From positions 1 through 16,465 of the forward strand of contig CANQLK010000022.1 in the NCBI GenBank assembly GCA_947624665.1: DNA of 16,465 nt, read 5' to 3'. The position numbers were made by a program, and so were the translations under genes. The notes beneath the pieces are model-generated. The model saw nothing but the letters and a program-made list of their open reading frames with translations. It ran no database searches and had not been told where the DNA came from. The DNA is from Candidatus Gastranaerophilales bacterium (GTDB lineage Bacteria > Cyanobacteriota > Vampirovibrionia > Gastranaerophilales > Gastranaerophilaceae). Positions 6,374-13,829 of this stretch are shown in pieces; the first letter of the stretch is position 1; each line of letters opens with the position of its first letter.

Positions 6374-6946
6374 ATGATTAATTCAATTATAAAAAATGAT
6401 AAAAAACAAAATAACATATCTGTTAGAAGTTTATTATACGAATCATACCTTTTTCCGGATTGGGAAAAAATCAAAACTTTTTCGATAACGAAATCTTTAT
6501 TTCTTTTTAAAGAAAAGATTTTAAACTTGGATTTATACAGAAAATTTTCATCCGGAAATCAATTAGAGAAATACGCAATAAAAACACAAGACGGCAAAAT
6601 CGCAGCGAGTATGGACTTAAGAGTTTATAAGGATAGTGTTTATATTATAAATTTTGACATAAACCTTAAAAATAATTATGAACAAACAGCTCAATATTTA
6701 ATGCAAGTTGCGGTAGAAAAAGCTCTTTATAATACAACGGAAAAAGAAGTCATAATAAATCTTGTTTCAAATATAATAAATAAACGAAGAGATAGAAAAT
6801 TTTTAGTAAACAGCGGATTTATGGTTGAAGAAGCTCAAAGCAATTATGAAAAAGAATTGTTTGGCGAAACATATACTTTAAAAGCGGAAAATGACTTAGT
6901 TTGGAGCAAAAGAATAAAGCAAATGCCTATTCTTATTAATAAATAA
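6374..6946 (+). CDS. GNAT-like (acetyltransferase-fold) protein of unknown substrate
   Basis: This 190-residue protein has a basic, helical N-terminal 65 residues (ending near LDLYRKFSSGNQ) and then a pattern like the GNAT fold. It has strands YAIKTQDGKIAASMDLRVYK and VYIINFDINLK, a helix QTAQYLMQVAVEKAL, strand EVIINLVSN, and the late RKFLVNSGFMVEE resembling the family's 'xFxxxxGF' segment. The glycine-rich CoA pyrophosphate loop (Q/R-x-x-G-x-G/A) is not evident, so acetyl-CoA binding is uncertain. The nearest ribosome-site-like sequence is AAAGG, twelve bases upstream of the ATG, which is farther than ideal. It has its own promoter and leader, so it need not be co-regulated with the radical SAM gene before it. 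Confident it is a gene; the fold is a guess. Confidence 0.7.
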   Translation: MINSIIKNDKKQNNISVRSLLYESYLFPDWEKIKTFSITKSLFLFKEKILNLDLYRKFSSGNQLEKYAIKTQDGKIAASMDLRVYKDSVYIINFDINLKNNYEQTAQYLMQVAVEKALYNTTEKEVIINLVSNIINKRRDRKFLVNSGFMVEEAQSNYEKELFGETYTLKAENDLVWSKRIKQMPILINK

Positions 6947-6973
6947 CTAAATCAATTATCATTTAACGAAACT

Positions 6974-6989
6974 TCATATATATATATGA
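6974..6989. repeat. 16-bp perfect palindrome TCATATATATATATGA
   Basis: A perfect alternating AT palindrome sits between the GNAT-like gene and the sigma-factor gene, about 70 bases before the latter's start. It could be an operator or a cruciform-prone spacer, or simply low-complexity DNA. Confidence 0.4.
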
Positions 6990-7055
6990 TTTGATTATCG
7001 ACCAATATGCATAAAATTAATGTAGTATAGTCTGAAATATGTTTCGGAAGAATAA

Positions 7056-7877
7056 ATGAGCGAAAATACCGTAAATAATAATTCATATAACAATATAAAA
7101 AGGCTTTCCGATGAAGAATTGGAAAGATTATGGACACAATATCTTAAAGATAAAACCAATAAAAAACTGAGAGATATGATAATTGTCCAGTACATATATT
7201 TAACAAGATATGTAATTGGCAGAATAAAATTGAATTTGCCGCCTAATTACGCTATAGAAGATATAACAAGTTTTGGGGTTGAAGGTTTAATAGATGCGAT
7301 AGAAAAATTTTCACCCGAAAAAGGTGCGCACTTTGAAACTTATGCAATCATGAGAATAAGAGGAACCATAATAGATAAAATACGTTCTCAAGATTGGATT
7401 CCGAGAAGTACAAGAAAAAAAATCAAAGACGTAAAATCAGCGGCCGAAACTTTAAGATTAAAACTGGGCAGAACTCCTACCAATCAAGAAATAGCCGATT
7501 TCCTTAATATAGACAAAGATAAAGTTACCGAAATTTTAGCCGATGATACTTCTGTTGCTTCTTTATATGATAAAAAATATTCGGGCGACGAAGGTATTGA
7601 ATTAATTGATACCATAGAAGATACAAATACGGTAAGTCCGCTTGAAAAATTGGAAGAAAAAGATGTTAAAAATGAACTCCAAGCTGCGCTTAAAAAATTA
7701 CCCGAACGTGAACGTATGGTTATGGTTTTGTATTACCACGAAAATATGACTTTAAAAGAAATAGGCGCTAACATTGATGTTTCAGAATCCAGAGTTTGCC
7801 AAATCCACGCTCAGGCTATTATGAAACTCAGAAACATTCTTAATGAATCAAGAAGTTCTAAGCTTATTAAGCGTTAA
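7056..7877 (+). CDS. RNA polymerase sigma factor, FliA/WhiG family
   Basis: This 273-residue sigma-70 family protein of group 3 type has all regions in order. Region 2 is shown by LRDMIIVQYIYLTRYVIG, the AIEDITSFGVEGLIDAIEKF segment (core binding and -10 recognition) and RIRGTIIDKIRSQDWIPRS. Region 3 is RLKLGRTPTNQEIADFLNI, and region 4 is LPERERMVMVLYYHENMTLKEIGANIDVSESRVCQIHAQAI with the -35-reading helix-turn-helix. IRGTIIDxxRSxDWxPRS is the hallmark of the FliA/WhiG/SigD branch, which controls flagella, sporulation or other development. No flagellar, chemotaxis or anti-sigma (FlgM) genes are nearby, so its regulon is unknown. GGAAG lies five bases before the ATG. Its 3' end overlaps the convergent thioesterase gene by 11 bases without a terminator. 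Confidence 0.95.
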   Translation: MSENTVNNNSYNNIKRLSDEELERLWTQYLKDKTNKKLRDMIIVQYIYLTRYVIGRIKLNLPPNYAIEDITSFGVEGLIDAIEKFSPEKGAHFETYAIMRIRGTIIDKIRSQDWIPRSTRKKIKDVKSAAETLRLKLGRTPTNQEIADFLNIDKDKVTEILADDTSVASLYDKKYSGDEGIELIDTIEDTNTVSPLEKLEEKDVKNELQAALKKLPERERMVMVLYYHENMTLKEIGANIDVSESRVCQIHAQAIMKLRNILNESRSSKLIKR

Positions 7878-8298
7878 TTTTCTCTTTTAATGCCGTTAAA
7901 AAATTATTATATATTTTTTCAGGCATGCGTCTGTACATTTTACCTGTTTTTGCATCTGTTACAACGATTGTGGAATGAGCAATTACCCTTAAAGTATTCG
8001 TTTCTTTTTCATAAACTTTATGTTCAAAAGTTACACTTAATGGTTTTAACTCACAAATTTGAGTTTTAATAATAATTCGTTCATTCATTTTAGCCGAGGA
8101 TTTATATCGGATATTTAATTCCACAACGGGAAATAAAATATTATCGGCTTCCAAATTTTCAAGCTCGATTCCTGATTTTTCGACTAAACCGACTCTTGCA
8201 GCTTCAAACCATTTTGTATACGAGCCGTGCCATACTACTCCATAAGCATCCGTATCGCTGTATAAAACTCTTATTTCCTGAATATATTCTAATGCCAT
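7867..8298 (-). CDS. YbgC/FadM-family acyl-CoA thioesterase (hotdog fold)
   Basis: A 143-residue single-hotdog protein. The motif VLYSDTDAYGVVWHGSYTKW, followed by FEAAR, matches the 4-hydroxybenzoyl-CoA thioesterase/YbgC active site. D17 is the likely catalytic aspartate, with H24 in the conserved GVVxH segment. It should hydrolyse a fatty acyl-CoA or acyl-ACP; the chain length is not predictable. The ATG overlaps the stop codon of the TPR gene (TAATG) and lacks its own ribosome site, so it is translationally coupled. YbgC often sits with tol-pal genes, but none are here. The last 11 bases overlap the sigma-factor gene on the opposite strand. Confidence 0.92.
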   Translation of the reverse strand: MALEYIQEIRVLYSDTDAYGVVWHGSYTKWFEAARVGLVEKSGIELENLEADNILFPVVELNIRYKSSAKMNERIIIKTQICELKPLSVTFEHKVYEKETNTLRVIAHSTIVVTDAKTGKMYRRMPEKIYNNFLTALKEKINA

Positions 8299-9896
8299 TA
8301 TAAAAATAAATCCTGTATTTTTTCTTCAATATCAATAGGGTCAAGTTCGTTTGTATATGTATTAATATCCATCGCAATTTGATATAATTTAGCAGCCTCG
8401 ACTTTATCACCCGTTAAAGCGATGGAACGAGCCAGATTATAATTTGCCAGTGCATAATTGGGATTATATTTTTTTGCCAGCTTAAATAATTCTATTGCCT
8501 TTTGAATTCTTCCAAATTCATCCAAATATATAACACCCAAATTATTATATGCAATATCATAAGTATTATCATATTGTATTGCTTTTTCATATTCTTTAAC
8601 AGCTTCATCAATATCACCTTTACCCCAGTATAAATAACCCAAATTACAATGTAATTTTGCATTATGAGGTGAAAGTTCAAGTGCCTTTTTATAAACAATT
8701 AAAGCATTATCATAGGCTGATTTTTCAAAAAAAACGTTGCCAAGATTCATATATATATCCATATCATTCGGATTTAGATTATATGCATTTTGATAAGAAG
8801 ATATTGCCGCATCCAAATTCTTAACATTTTCCTGAAATATGAAGCCGAGAGTTTGTGCTACAACACTTGTCCATTGCGGTGTCGGATTGAGGGTTATAGC
8901 AGTCTGATAGTGTTCTATCGCATTATCTATATCGCCTTTTAAATAAAAGTATTGTCCTATTCTGCAATGAAATTCCGCAACATGCGGCTGTAATTGTATC
9001 AGTTTATTGCATATTTCTATTGCATTATCAAAATCTCTTTGTTCTTCATATAATTGGCAAAGATAATAATATGCTCTTAAATTAAGACTATCCAACCATA
9101 TTGCCATTTTATATTCACATATTGCATCATCATATCTTTTTAATTCATAATATACTCTGCCTAAATTTATATATAACTCAACGAACCCCGGAGCTTTTTC
9201 TATCGTTTTTCTGTATATATCAAGGACTTCCTGATTGAAACCTTTGAAAAGTATTATAAAAGAAACCTTCAAAAGACTCGGTACAAATTGAAGATATGAT
9301 AAATATTGTTTTACCGACTTTCTTGCCTGTTTATCAAACGGCAGCGTTATAAATGATGCAAATAAGTTGAAATATTTCTTGTACCATACGGATTTATTTT
9401 GTACGGTTAAAATATTGTATATCAAAAAATGAGCTCTTGAAGAATTTAACGGTGCTATTTTTATTGCACTCTGCGCTTCTTCCGCAGATTCAATAAAATC
9501 GCCCTTTTTCATAAAAATATTTGCCAGCATGTAATGAGCTTCCGCCAGTTTTGTATTATATTCGAGCGCCAATTTAAAATAATTTACCGCTTTATCCAAC
9601 TCTCTTTTATAATAAAAAGCCATTCCGAGTTTAAAATATATCTCTGCCGAATTAACACAAGACTCTAACGCCCTTTGATATTCCGTTATTGCTTCATCAA
9701 TATATTGCTTTATCTCATGAATATCAAGATGCCATCTTATATATAAATCACCCAATTTTATATGCAACTCGGCGTCGTTCTCATCCAATGATATAGCACT
9801 TTTACAGGCTTCTACCGCTTCTTTGATATTGCCTGATTTGCTTAGTTTTTCTATTCGCTTTTTTAGTTTTTTTGTATCTTCTACTGTATTTATCAT
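8298..9896 (-). CDS. Large tetratricopeptide-repeat (TPR) protein
   Basis: This 532-residue protein is almost wholly built of TPR units. Typical 34-residue repeats are seen around residues 43-76, 84-117, 118-151, 237-270, 271-304, 305-338, 376-410, 411-444, 445-481 and 482-515, with W/L-G-Y-A-P positions such as AEIYFKLGMAFYYKRELDKA and DIAYNNLGVIY. A non-TPR stretch at roughly 155-222 (aromatic and hydrophobic, including FASFITLPF and FVPSLLKVSFIILF) splits the array and might contact a membrane. There is no signal peptide. TPR scaffolds mediate protein-protein contacts; the partner is unknown. No ribosome site precedes the ATG at 9896. A TAAAAT lies 12 bases before it, so a very short or leaderless transcript is possible, otherwise read-through from the M16 genes. 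It is coupled downstream to the thioesterase. Confidence 0.93.
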   Translation of the reverse strand: MINTVEDTKKLKKRIEKLSKSGNIKEAVEACKSAISLDENDAELHIKLGDLYIRWHLDIHEIKQYIDEAITEYQRALESCVNSAEIYFKLGMAFYYKRELDKAVNYFKLALEYNTKLAEAHYMLANIFMKKGDFIESAEEAQSAIKIAPLNSSRAHFLIYNILTVQNKSVWYKKYFNLFASFITLPFDKQARKSVKQYLSYLQFVPSLLKVSFIILFKGFNQEVLDIYRKTIEKAPGFVELYINLGRVYYELKRYDDAICEYKMAIWLDSLNLRAYYYLCQLYEEQRDFDNAIEICNKLIQLQPHVAEFHCRIGQYFYLKGDIDNAIEHYQTAITLNPTPQWTSVVAQTLGFIFQENVKNLDAAISSYQNAYNLNPNDMDIYMNLGNVFFEKSAYDNALIVYKKALELSPHNAKLHCNLGYLYWGKGDIDEAVKEYEKAIQYDNTYDIAYNNLGVIYLDEFGRIQKAIELFKLAKKYNPNYALANYNLARSIALTGDKVEAAKLYQIAMDINTYTNELDPIDIEEKIQDLFL

Positions 9897-9908
9897 ATCT
9901 ATATGATG

Positions 9909-9937
9909 ATTTTATCATAATTTTAAAAGTAAATAAA
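9909..9937 (-). promoter_or_regulatory. Weak candidate promoter for the TPR gene
   Basis: On the minus strand TAAAAT (9909-9914) has TTTATT at 17-base spacing (9932-9937), a poor -35. The implied leader is about six bases with no Shine-Dalgarno. Offered because the gene otherwise has no translation signal. Confidence 0.3.
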
Positions 9938-9946
9938 CACGGTAGT

Positions 9947-11191
9947 TTATTTATTTATTAATCCTGCTTCTTCTAAATTTTTCTGCGGCGCCAGTACACA
10001 TAATGCACTATTTCTCGCAAAGTATTTTTCTGCAGTTTCCAATATTTGTTCTTTTGTTACTTTTTTTATCGATGATATTAATTTCTCCTCAAAGTCGCTG
10101 CCTAAATTCATCAGCTCATAATATCCGTTCAGGCATGCTTCCAATAAATTTGTTTCACGGTAGAACTGTCTTTTGCCTATCGCATTATTTTTTGCATTTT
10201 CCAGTTCTTCTTCACCAATCATCTCCGTCATAATTTTATTAATTTCTCTTTCAAATCCTTTTAAAGAAACTTCAATATTCTTTGGCTCGGTTGCTATGTA
10301 TACGGTAAAGCTTCCGCCCAGCAGATACGGTTCTGATATACTCCTTACCGTATATGCAAGCCCTTGTTTTTCTCTAAGCTCCATAAAAAGTCTTGAACTT
10401 AATCCTGATGAACCTAAAATTGTATTTAATAGTACTATTGCCGGATAATCATTTGAATATATATCGGGGAATATCCATCCCTTAAATATTTGAGCCTGAT
10501 TCGCATCTTCTTTTTTTATAACCGATATAACATCAGATTCCAATGCTTTTACTTTTTCTCTTTTATTTTCCGTATTATTTATTTTTAATGTACTTAAATG
10601 ATTATTCAAAAGCTCAATTATTTTTTTGCTTTCTACATCACCTGCTACGGAAATTATTTTTCTTGTATTGTATTTGATATCATTAAATATATTAATTAAA
10701 TCTTCTTTTGTAATTGAATCTATTTGTTCAATAACTTCTTTTCTTCCTATTGAATACGGATGATTTTTAAATATTGTTCTGTAATATTCATCTTGAGCAA
10801 GAATTTTAGCGGAATCCAAATCCGATTCAAATTCTCCTTTTGTTTTAATTATTTCTTTTTCAAAATCATCAAATGTAGAATTTTCTATAATATCCTGAAA
10901 AATTTCCAGAGCGTAATCTATATCTTCATTCAAACATAATATCTTAAATCTGATGTAGTCATATTTCTTTTCAACGGATAAATCAATGGCATTTTCATCA
11001 AGTTCATTTGCTATTTGTTCCGAATTTCTGTTTTTAGTACCTTGAAATAACATTTGACACATTAAATAATAAAGTCCTGCTTTGGTTTCATCAACATTAA
11101 TTTGTGCGCAAAGAACAACAGCCGTTCTCGGTGTACTTTTATTCTTCTTTATTATTGTTTTAATTCCGTTATTAAGAGTATATGTTTCCAT
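9947..11191 (-). CDS. M16-family peptidase-like protein, catalytically inactive partner
   Basis: This 414-residue M16B-type protein has two homologous halves. The zinc motif HxxEH is lost: aligned to its neighbour's HFLEH, it reads YLMCQ, so the positions are Y42, C45 and Q46. It keeps ELREKQGLAYTVRS (R273, Y280) in the second half, the arginine/tyrosine pair that in heterodimeric M16 peptidases is donated by the non-zinc subunit to bind substrate. The active subunit next door lacks that pair, so the two should form a heterodimer like the alpha/beta mitochondrial processing peptidases. The start at 11191 follows AAAGGA, which overlaps the stop codon of the upstream gene. No signal peptide, so probably cytosolic. 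Confidence 0.92.
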   Translation of the reverse strand: METYTLNNGIKTIIKKNKSTPRTAVVLCAQINVDETKAGLYYLMCQMLFQGTKNRNSEQIANELDENAIDLSVEKKYDYIRFKILCLNEDIDYALEIFQDIIENSTFDDFEKEIIKTKGEFESDLDSAKILAQDEYYRTIFKNHPYSIGRKEVIEQIDSITKEDLINIFNDIKYNTRKIISVAGDVESKKIIELLNNHLSTLKINNTENKREKVKALESDVISVIKKEDANQAQIFKGWIFPDIYSNDYPAIVLLNTILGSSGLSSRLFMELREKQGLAYTVRSISEPYLLGGSFTVYIATEPKNIEVSLKGFEREINKIMTEMIGEEELENAKNNAIGKRQFYRETNLLEACLNGYYELMNLGSDFEEKLISSIKKVTKEQILETAEKYFARNSALCVLAPQKNLEEAGLINK

Positions 11192-11201
11192 TGTTTATCC
11201 T

Positions 11202-12548
11202 TTATTTTTTATAAGTTTGAGGCATTAATACGGATATAACCGCATTATTGATTTTCAAATATTTATTTGCCATTTCTTTTATATCTTCTAAAGTAATTTC
11301 ATCTATAGCATTAATATATTCGTTTACACAATTCAAGTCATTACAGACCGTCATATAAAAACCGATTGTTTCGGCTATATCTGAAACCGTTTCAGAATTT
11401 TCGGCGAAACCTGCTTTTAATTTCTTTTTGGCTTTTTTTAGTTCTTTCTCTGTTATTCCTTTATCTGTAACAGATTGAATTTGTTCTTTGATAAGATTTA
11501 CGGCTTCTTCTTTATAATCAGGTTTGAAATTTGCCTGAATAAAGAAATTTCCTCCATCCCTAAAATGATAATAGTCTGTTGATATAATATTAAATAAAGG
11601 TTTTGAAGTCTTTTCAATCAGCTCTTGATACAATCTTGAGCTTTGACCTTGACCTAATACCAATGCAATCATTTCAAGAATAGTTGCTTCTTTTGTGTTT
11701 CTTGATTTTGGCCCAAGATAACCGAACATTAAAAATCCGGTATTAATATCCGAGTATGTTTCTGTCATTTTTGTCGATTGAACGGGAGTATCGGAAATAA
11801 ATTCTTTGTTAACGGCATTTTTTCTGCCTTTAAAATCAAATTTCTCTATAACCGAATTTATAACATCATCGGGATTTATCTCGCCTGCAATTATGGTTGT
11901 AATGTTATTTGGCGTATAATGGGTTTTATAATAATCAAGAACAGTTTCTCTTGAAATCGTTGATATGATTTTATCCGTACCTATTACATCTCTTTTATAA
12001 GGATGATTTGTGTACATATTTTTATTTGTCAGATTATAAACTTTAGTCCACGGCTGGTCTTTTCTCATTCTTATTTCTTCGATAACAACGTGCCTTTCAC
12101 GTTTTTCCGAAACAACAGGATTATTAATATCAAAAGGCTCTCCGATTTCATTCGGAGGAATTACGGGATTTAACATCATATCGGCATGTAATTCAAGTGT
12201 ATCTTTAAAATTCCTTTCATCACTGCCTTTAGGAATTGTAACGTAATAAAAAGTATAATCTTTCCAAGTGGCAGCATTAACTATTGCCCCTCTTGATTCT
12301 AATATTCTGTCAAATTCACCCGCTTTATGGTTTGTTGTTCCTTTAAACATTAAATGTTCAAGAAAATGAGATATTCCGTTATTCTCATCATTTTCATTTA
12401 TTGAACCTGTTTTAACCCAGCTGCTTATATTTATTAAAGAACCTTTCTTATATGCAAATACTATTTTATGTCCGCATTCTCTTTCGTATATTACAACAGG
12501 CTTTTCCAAATACGGATAATTAATTTCTGTTTTTTTTAAATTCTCCAT
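11202..12548 (-). CDS. M16-family zinc metallopeptidase, active subunit
   Basis: This 448-residue protein has a complete zinc site: HFLEH at residues 61-65 followed by LMFKGT, and VVIEEIRM at about 154-161 supplying the third ligand glutamate. About 17 extra residues between the two motifs (around EPFDINNPVVSEKR) lengthen the usual spacing. The second domain (SSRLYQELIEKTSKPLF) lacks the R...Y pair seen in its downstream partner. M16 enzymes of this clamshell type degrade or trim peptides inside a closed chamber. The likely roles are peptide turnover or processing; substrate unknown. It is the first gene of the minus-strand run, with GAGGA just before the ATG and its own promoter at 12603-12630. 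Ten bases separate it from the inactive partner gene. Confidence 0.94.
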   Translation of the reverse strand: MENLKKTEINYPYLEKPVVIYERECGHKIVFAYKKGSLINISSWVKTGSINENDENNGISHFLEHLMFKGTTNHKAGEFDRILESRGAIVNAATWKDYTFYYVTIPKGSDERNFKDTLELHADMMLNPVIPPNEIGEPFDINNPVVSEKRERHVVIEEIRMRKDQPWTKVYNLTNKNMYTNHPYKRDVIGTDKIISTISRETVLDYYKTHYTPNNITTIIAGEINPDDVINSVIEKFDFKGRKNAVNKEFISDTPVQSTKMTETYSDINTGFLMFGYLGPKSRNTKEATILEMIALVLGQGQSSRLYQELIEKTSKPLFNIISTDYYHFRDGGNFFIQANFKPDYKEEAVNLIKEQIQSVTDKGITEKELKKAKKKLKAGFAENSETVSDIAETIGFYMTVCNDLNCVNEYINAIDEITLEDIKEMANKYLKINNAVISVLMPQTYKK

Positions 12549-12602
12549 ATAGTCCTCAAATGATTATTAATCTTTTTTTACGCTAATTCCCCTTCTTTAA
12601 TT

Positions 12603-12630
12603 ATTGTATCAGATTTTTAAATTTTGTAAA
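12603..12630 (-). promoter_or_regulatory. Promoter for the M16 / TPR / thioesterase run
   Basis: On the minus strand TTTACA (12625-12630), a 16-base spacer and TACAAT (12603-12608), about 55 bases upstream of the start. This is a good match to a housekeeping promoter. Confidence 0.65.
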
Positions 12631-12695
12631 AAGAATATAGCAAGTTTTTTTTTGTTTGCTTTTTTTACCGAACAAAAGTAAAAAAGGAAATATAT

Positions 12696-13103
12696 ATGAG
12701 AGTATCCCCCGTAGCATTTAAATCATTAATGGTATTTACATTAAAAGGCGATAAACCGAGTGCTGAAGTTCCTCAAATTATGAAATATACCTTTGATAAC
12801 AACAACAGCTTAAAAGACTATAATTTAACCAAATTAGTTCCCTATAACAAAGGGAAAATAGACGGTACGGTACATAATGCAGCTGCCGATTTTGCGGGAA
12901 CTCTTGATTCCGAATACAAAGGAGAACTCCCTAAAGGCTCAAAAAAGGTAATTCTTACTTCGGCTGATTTCTATGTTAACCCCAGAGAAACTCAAAAAAG
13001 ATACTTCTTAACTGCCGCTACAAGCGAAGATGAAGAAAGACTTCATAAAATTTTAAGTAAAAGTTTAGCTTTCTTTACGGTTAAATTCAGACCTAAGATG
13101 TAG
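12696..13103 (+). CDS. Uncharacterised 135-residue protein
   Basis: I do not recognise a family. The protein begins MRVSPVAFKS and then reads like a compact alpha/beta domain with alternating strands (SLMVFTLKG, KKVILTSADFYVN, LAFFTVKF) and no membrane segment, signal peptide or cysteines. It is lysine-rich. Many proteins of gut Melainabacteria, as I recall, start with a similar short 'xVxPVxFK' stretch; I could not verify this here. AAAGGA lies seven bases before the ATG. The gene is monocistronic, divergent from the M16 operon, and its last 11 bases overlap the convergent lipM-like gene with no terminator. Real by its ribosome site and isolated long frame; function unknown. Confidence 0.78.
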   Translation: MRVSPVAFKSLMVFTLKGDKPSAEVPQIMKYTFDNNNSLKDYNLTKLVPYNKGKIDGTVHNAAADFAGTLDSEYKGELPKGSKKVILTSADFYVNPRETQKRYFLTAATSEDEERLHKILSKSLAFFTVKFRPKM

Positions 13104-13767
13104 CAAACGTTTCCTCAAAACCTTTTTTCACGGCCTGAATTATATCATTTCGGGTTAGTCCTGTATCAATTTCTTTTATACAGGTAATATTTTCATTCTC
13201 TATTTTTTCCTGAAATATGTTTTCAATCAAGTTTTTATCATAACCGAATAAAATAGAACCATGCTGGAGTATATAATTTTGACTTCTGTATTGGGCTGAA
13301 CCTATTAATTTCTTACCTTTATATGAAATGTCAGCTCCCGTATTTAACAACATGCAATAATCATTTGCCGTTTTTACCTGTTTCTTATTCCCTATTTCAA
13401 GTTCGATATCAAGATACTTAAAACCTTTAATTATGGCAGAAGAAATCTCTTTATATGATAAAATTATGCTTTGCCCCGATTTTAGAAAACTACAAGGGCA
13501 TATAAAAGAATAAGTAACTTCATTATCATGAAGAAGTCCCCTTCCGCCCGTTACTCTCCTTACTATATCAATATTGTTCTTATGACAAAAATCTATATTT
13601 ATATTTTTTTCTGATTGATTTCTGCCTATAGATACACAAGCGGGACACCAGCCGTAAAAACGCAATATCGGCTCTTTTATGTTATTTTCTATGGATTGAT
13701 TTATTAAGTATAAATCGTAATCCATATTATATTTCCCATCATTTTCTTTATAATTAATGATTTTCAT
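13093..13767 (-). CDS. lipM: Lipoate/octanoate transfer protein, LipM/LplA family
   Basis: This is a 224-residue BPL/LplA/LipB-fold protein. RRVTGGRGLLHDNEVTYSF (starting at residue 70) is the binding motif of this family, followed by GKKLIGSAQYRSQNYILQHG, which carries the conserved lysine K153. A cysteine at 138 (DYCMLLNTGADI) sits where LipM octanoyltransferases have their acyl-thioester cysteine. That favours transfer of octanoate from acyl carrier protein to GcvH or E2 proteins over ATP-dependent lipoate ligation. It is shorter than typical LipM (about 280 residues). No ribosome site precedes the ATG; a TATAAT ends six bases before it, suggesting a leaderless message. The 3' end overlaps the convergent 135-residue gene by 11 bases. 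LplA-type ligase is the alternative. Confidence 0.87.
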   Translation of the reverse strand: MKIINYKENDGKYNMDYDLYLINQSIENNIKEPILRFYGWCPACVSIGRNQSEKNINIDFCHKNNIDIVRRVTGGRGLLHDNEVTYSFICPCSFLKSGQSIILSYKEISSAIIKGFKYLDIELEIGNKKQVKTANDYCMLLNTGADISYKGKKLIGSAQYRSQNYILQHGSILFGYDKNLIENIFQEKIENENITCIKEIDTGLTRNDIIQAVKKGFEETFATS

Positions 13768-13773
13768 AGATTA

Positions 13774-13802
13774 ATTATAATAATTTTTTATGTTAAAATC
13801 AA
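13774..13802 (-). promoter_or_regulatory. Promoter for a leaderless lipM-like mRNA
   Basis: On the minus strand TTGATT (13797-13802), a 17-base spacer and TATAAT (13774-13779), then TAATCT and the ATG. The normal start distance puts +1 on the A of the ATG. The palindrome ATTATAAT (13774-13781) also offers a TATAAT on the plus strand, so part of it could serve the divergent DedA-family gene. Confidence 0.75.
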
Positions 13803-13829
13803 AGTAATTTGGCTGGGGAGAGATAAAAT

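Noticed and set aside
7012..7031. Promoter for the sigma-factor gene (TAAAAT or TATAGT)
   Set aside because: -10-like hexamers exist, but no -35 or sigma-28-type partner lies at acceptable spacing in this AT-rich gap.
12639..12667. AGCAA/TTGCT inverted repeat with T-runs as a terminator
   Set aside because: The stem is only five pairs with a 12-base loop and no gene ends upstream on the plus strand. It is more likely AT-rich spacer.
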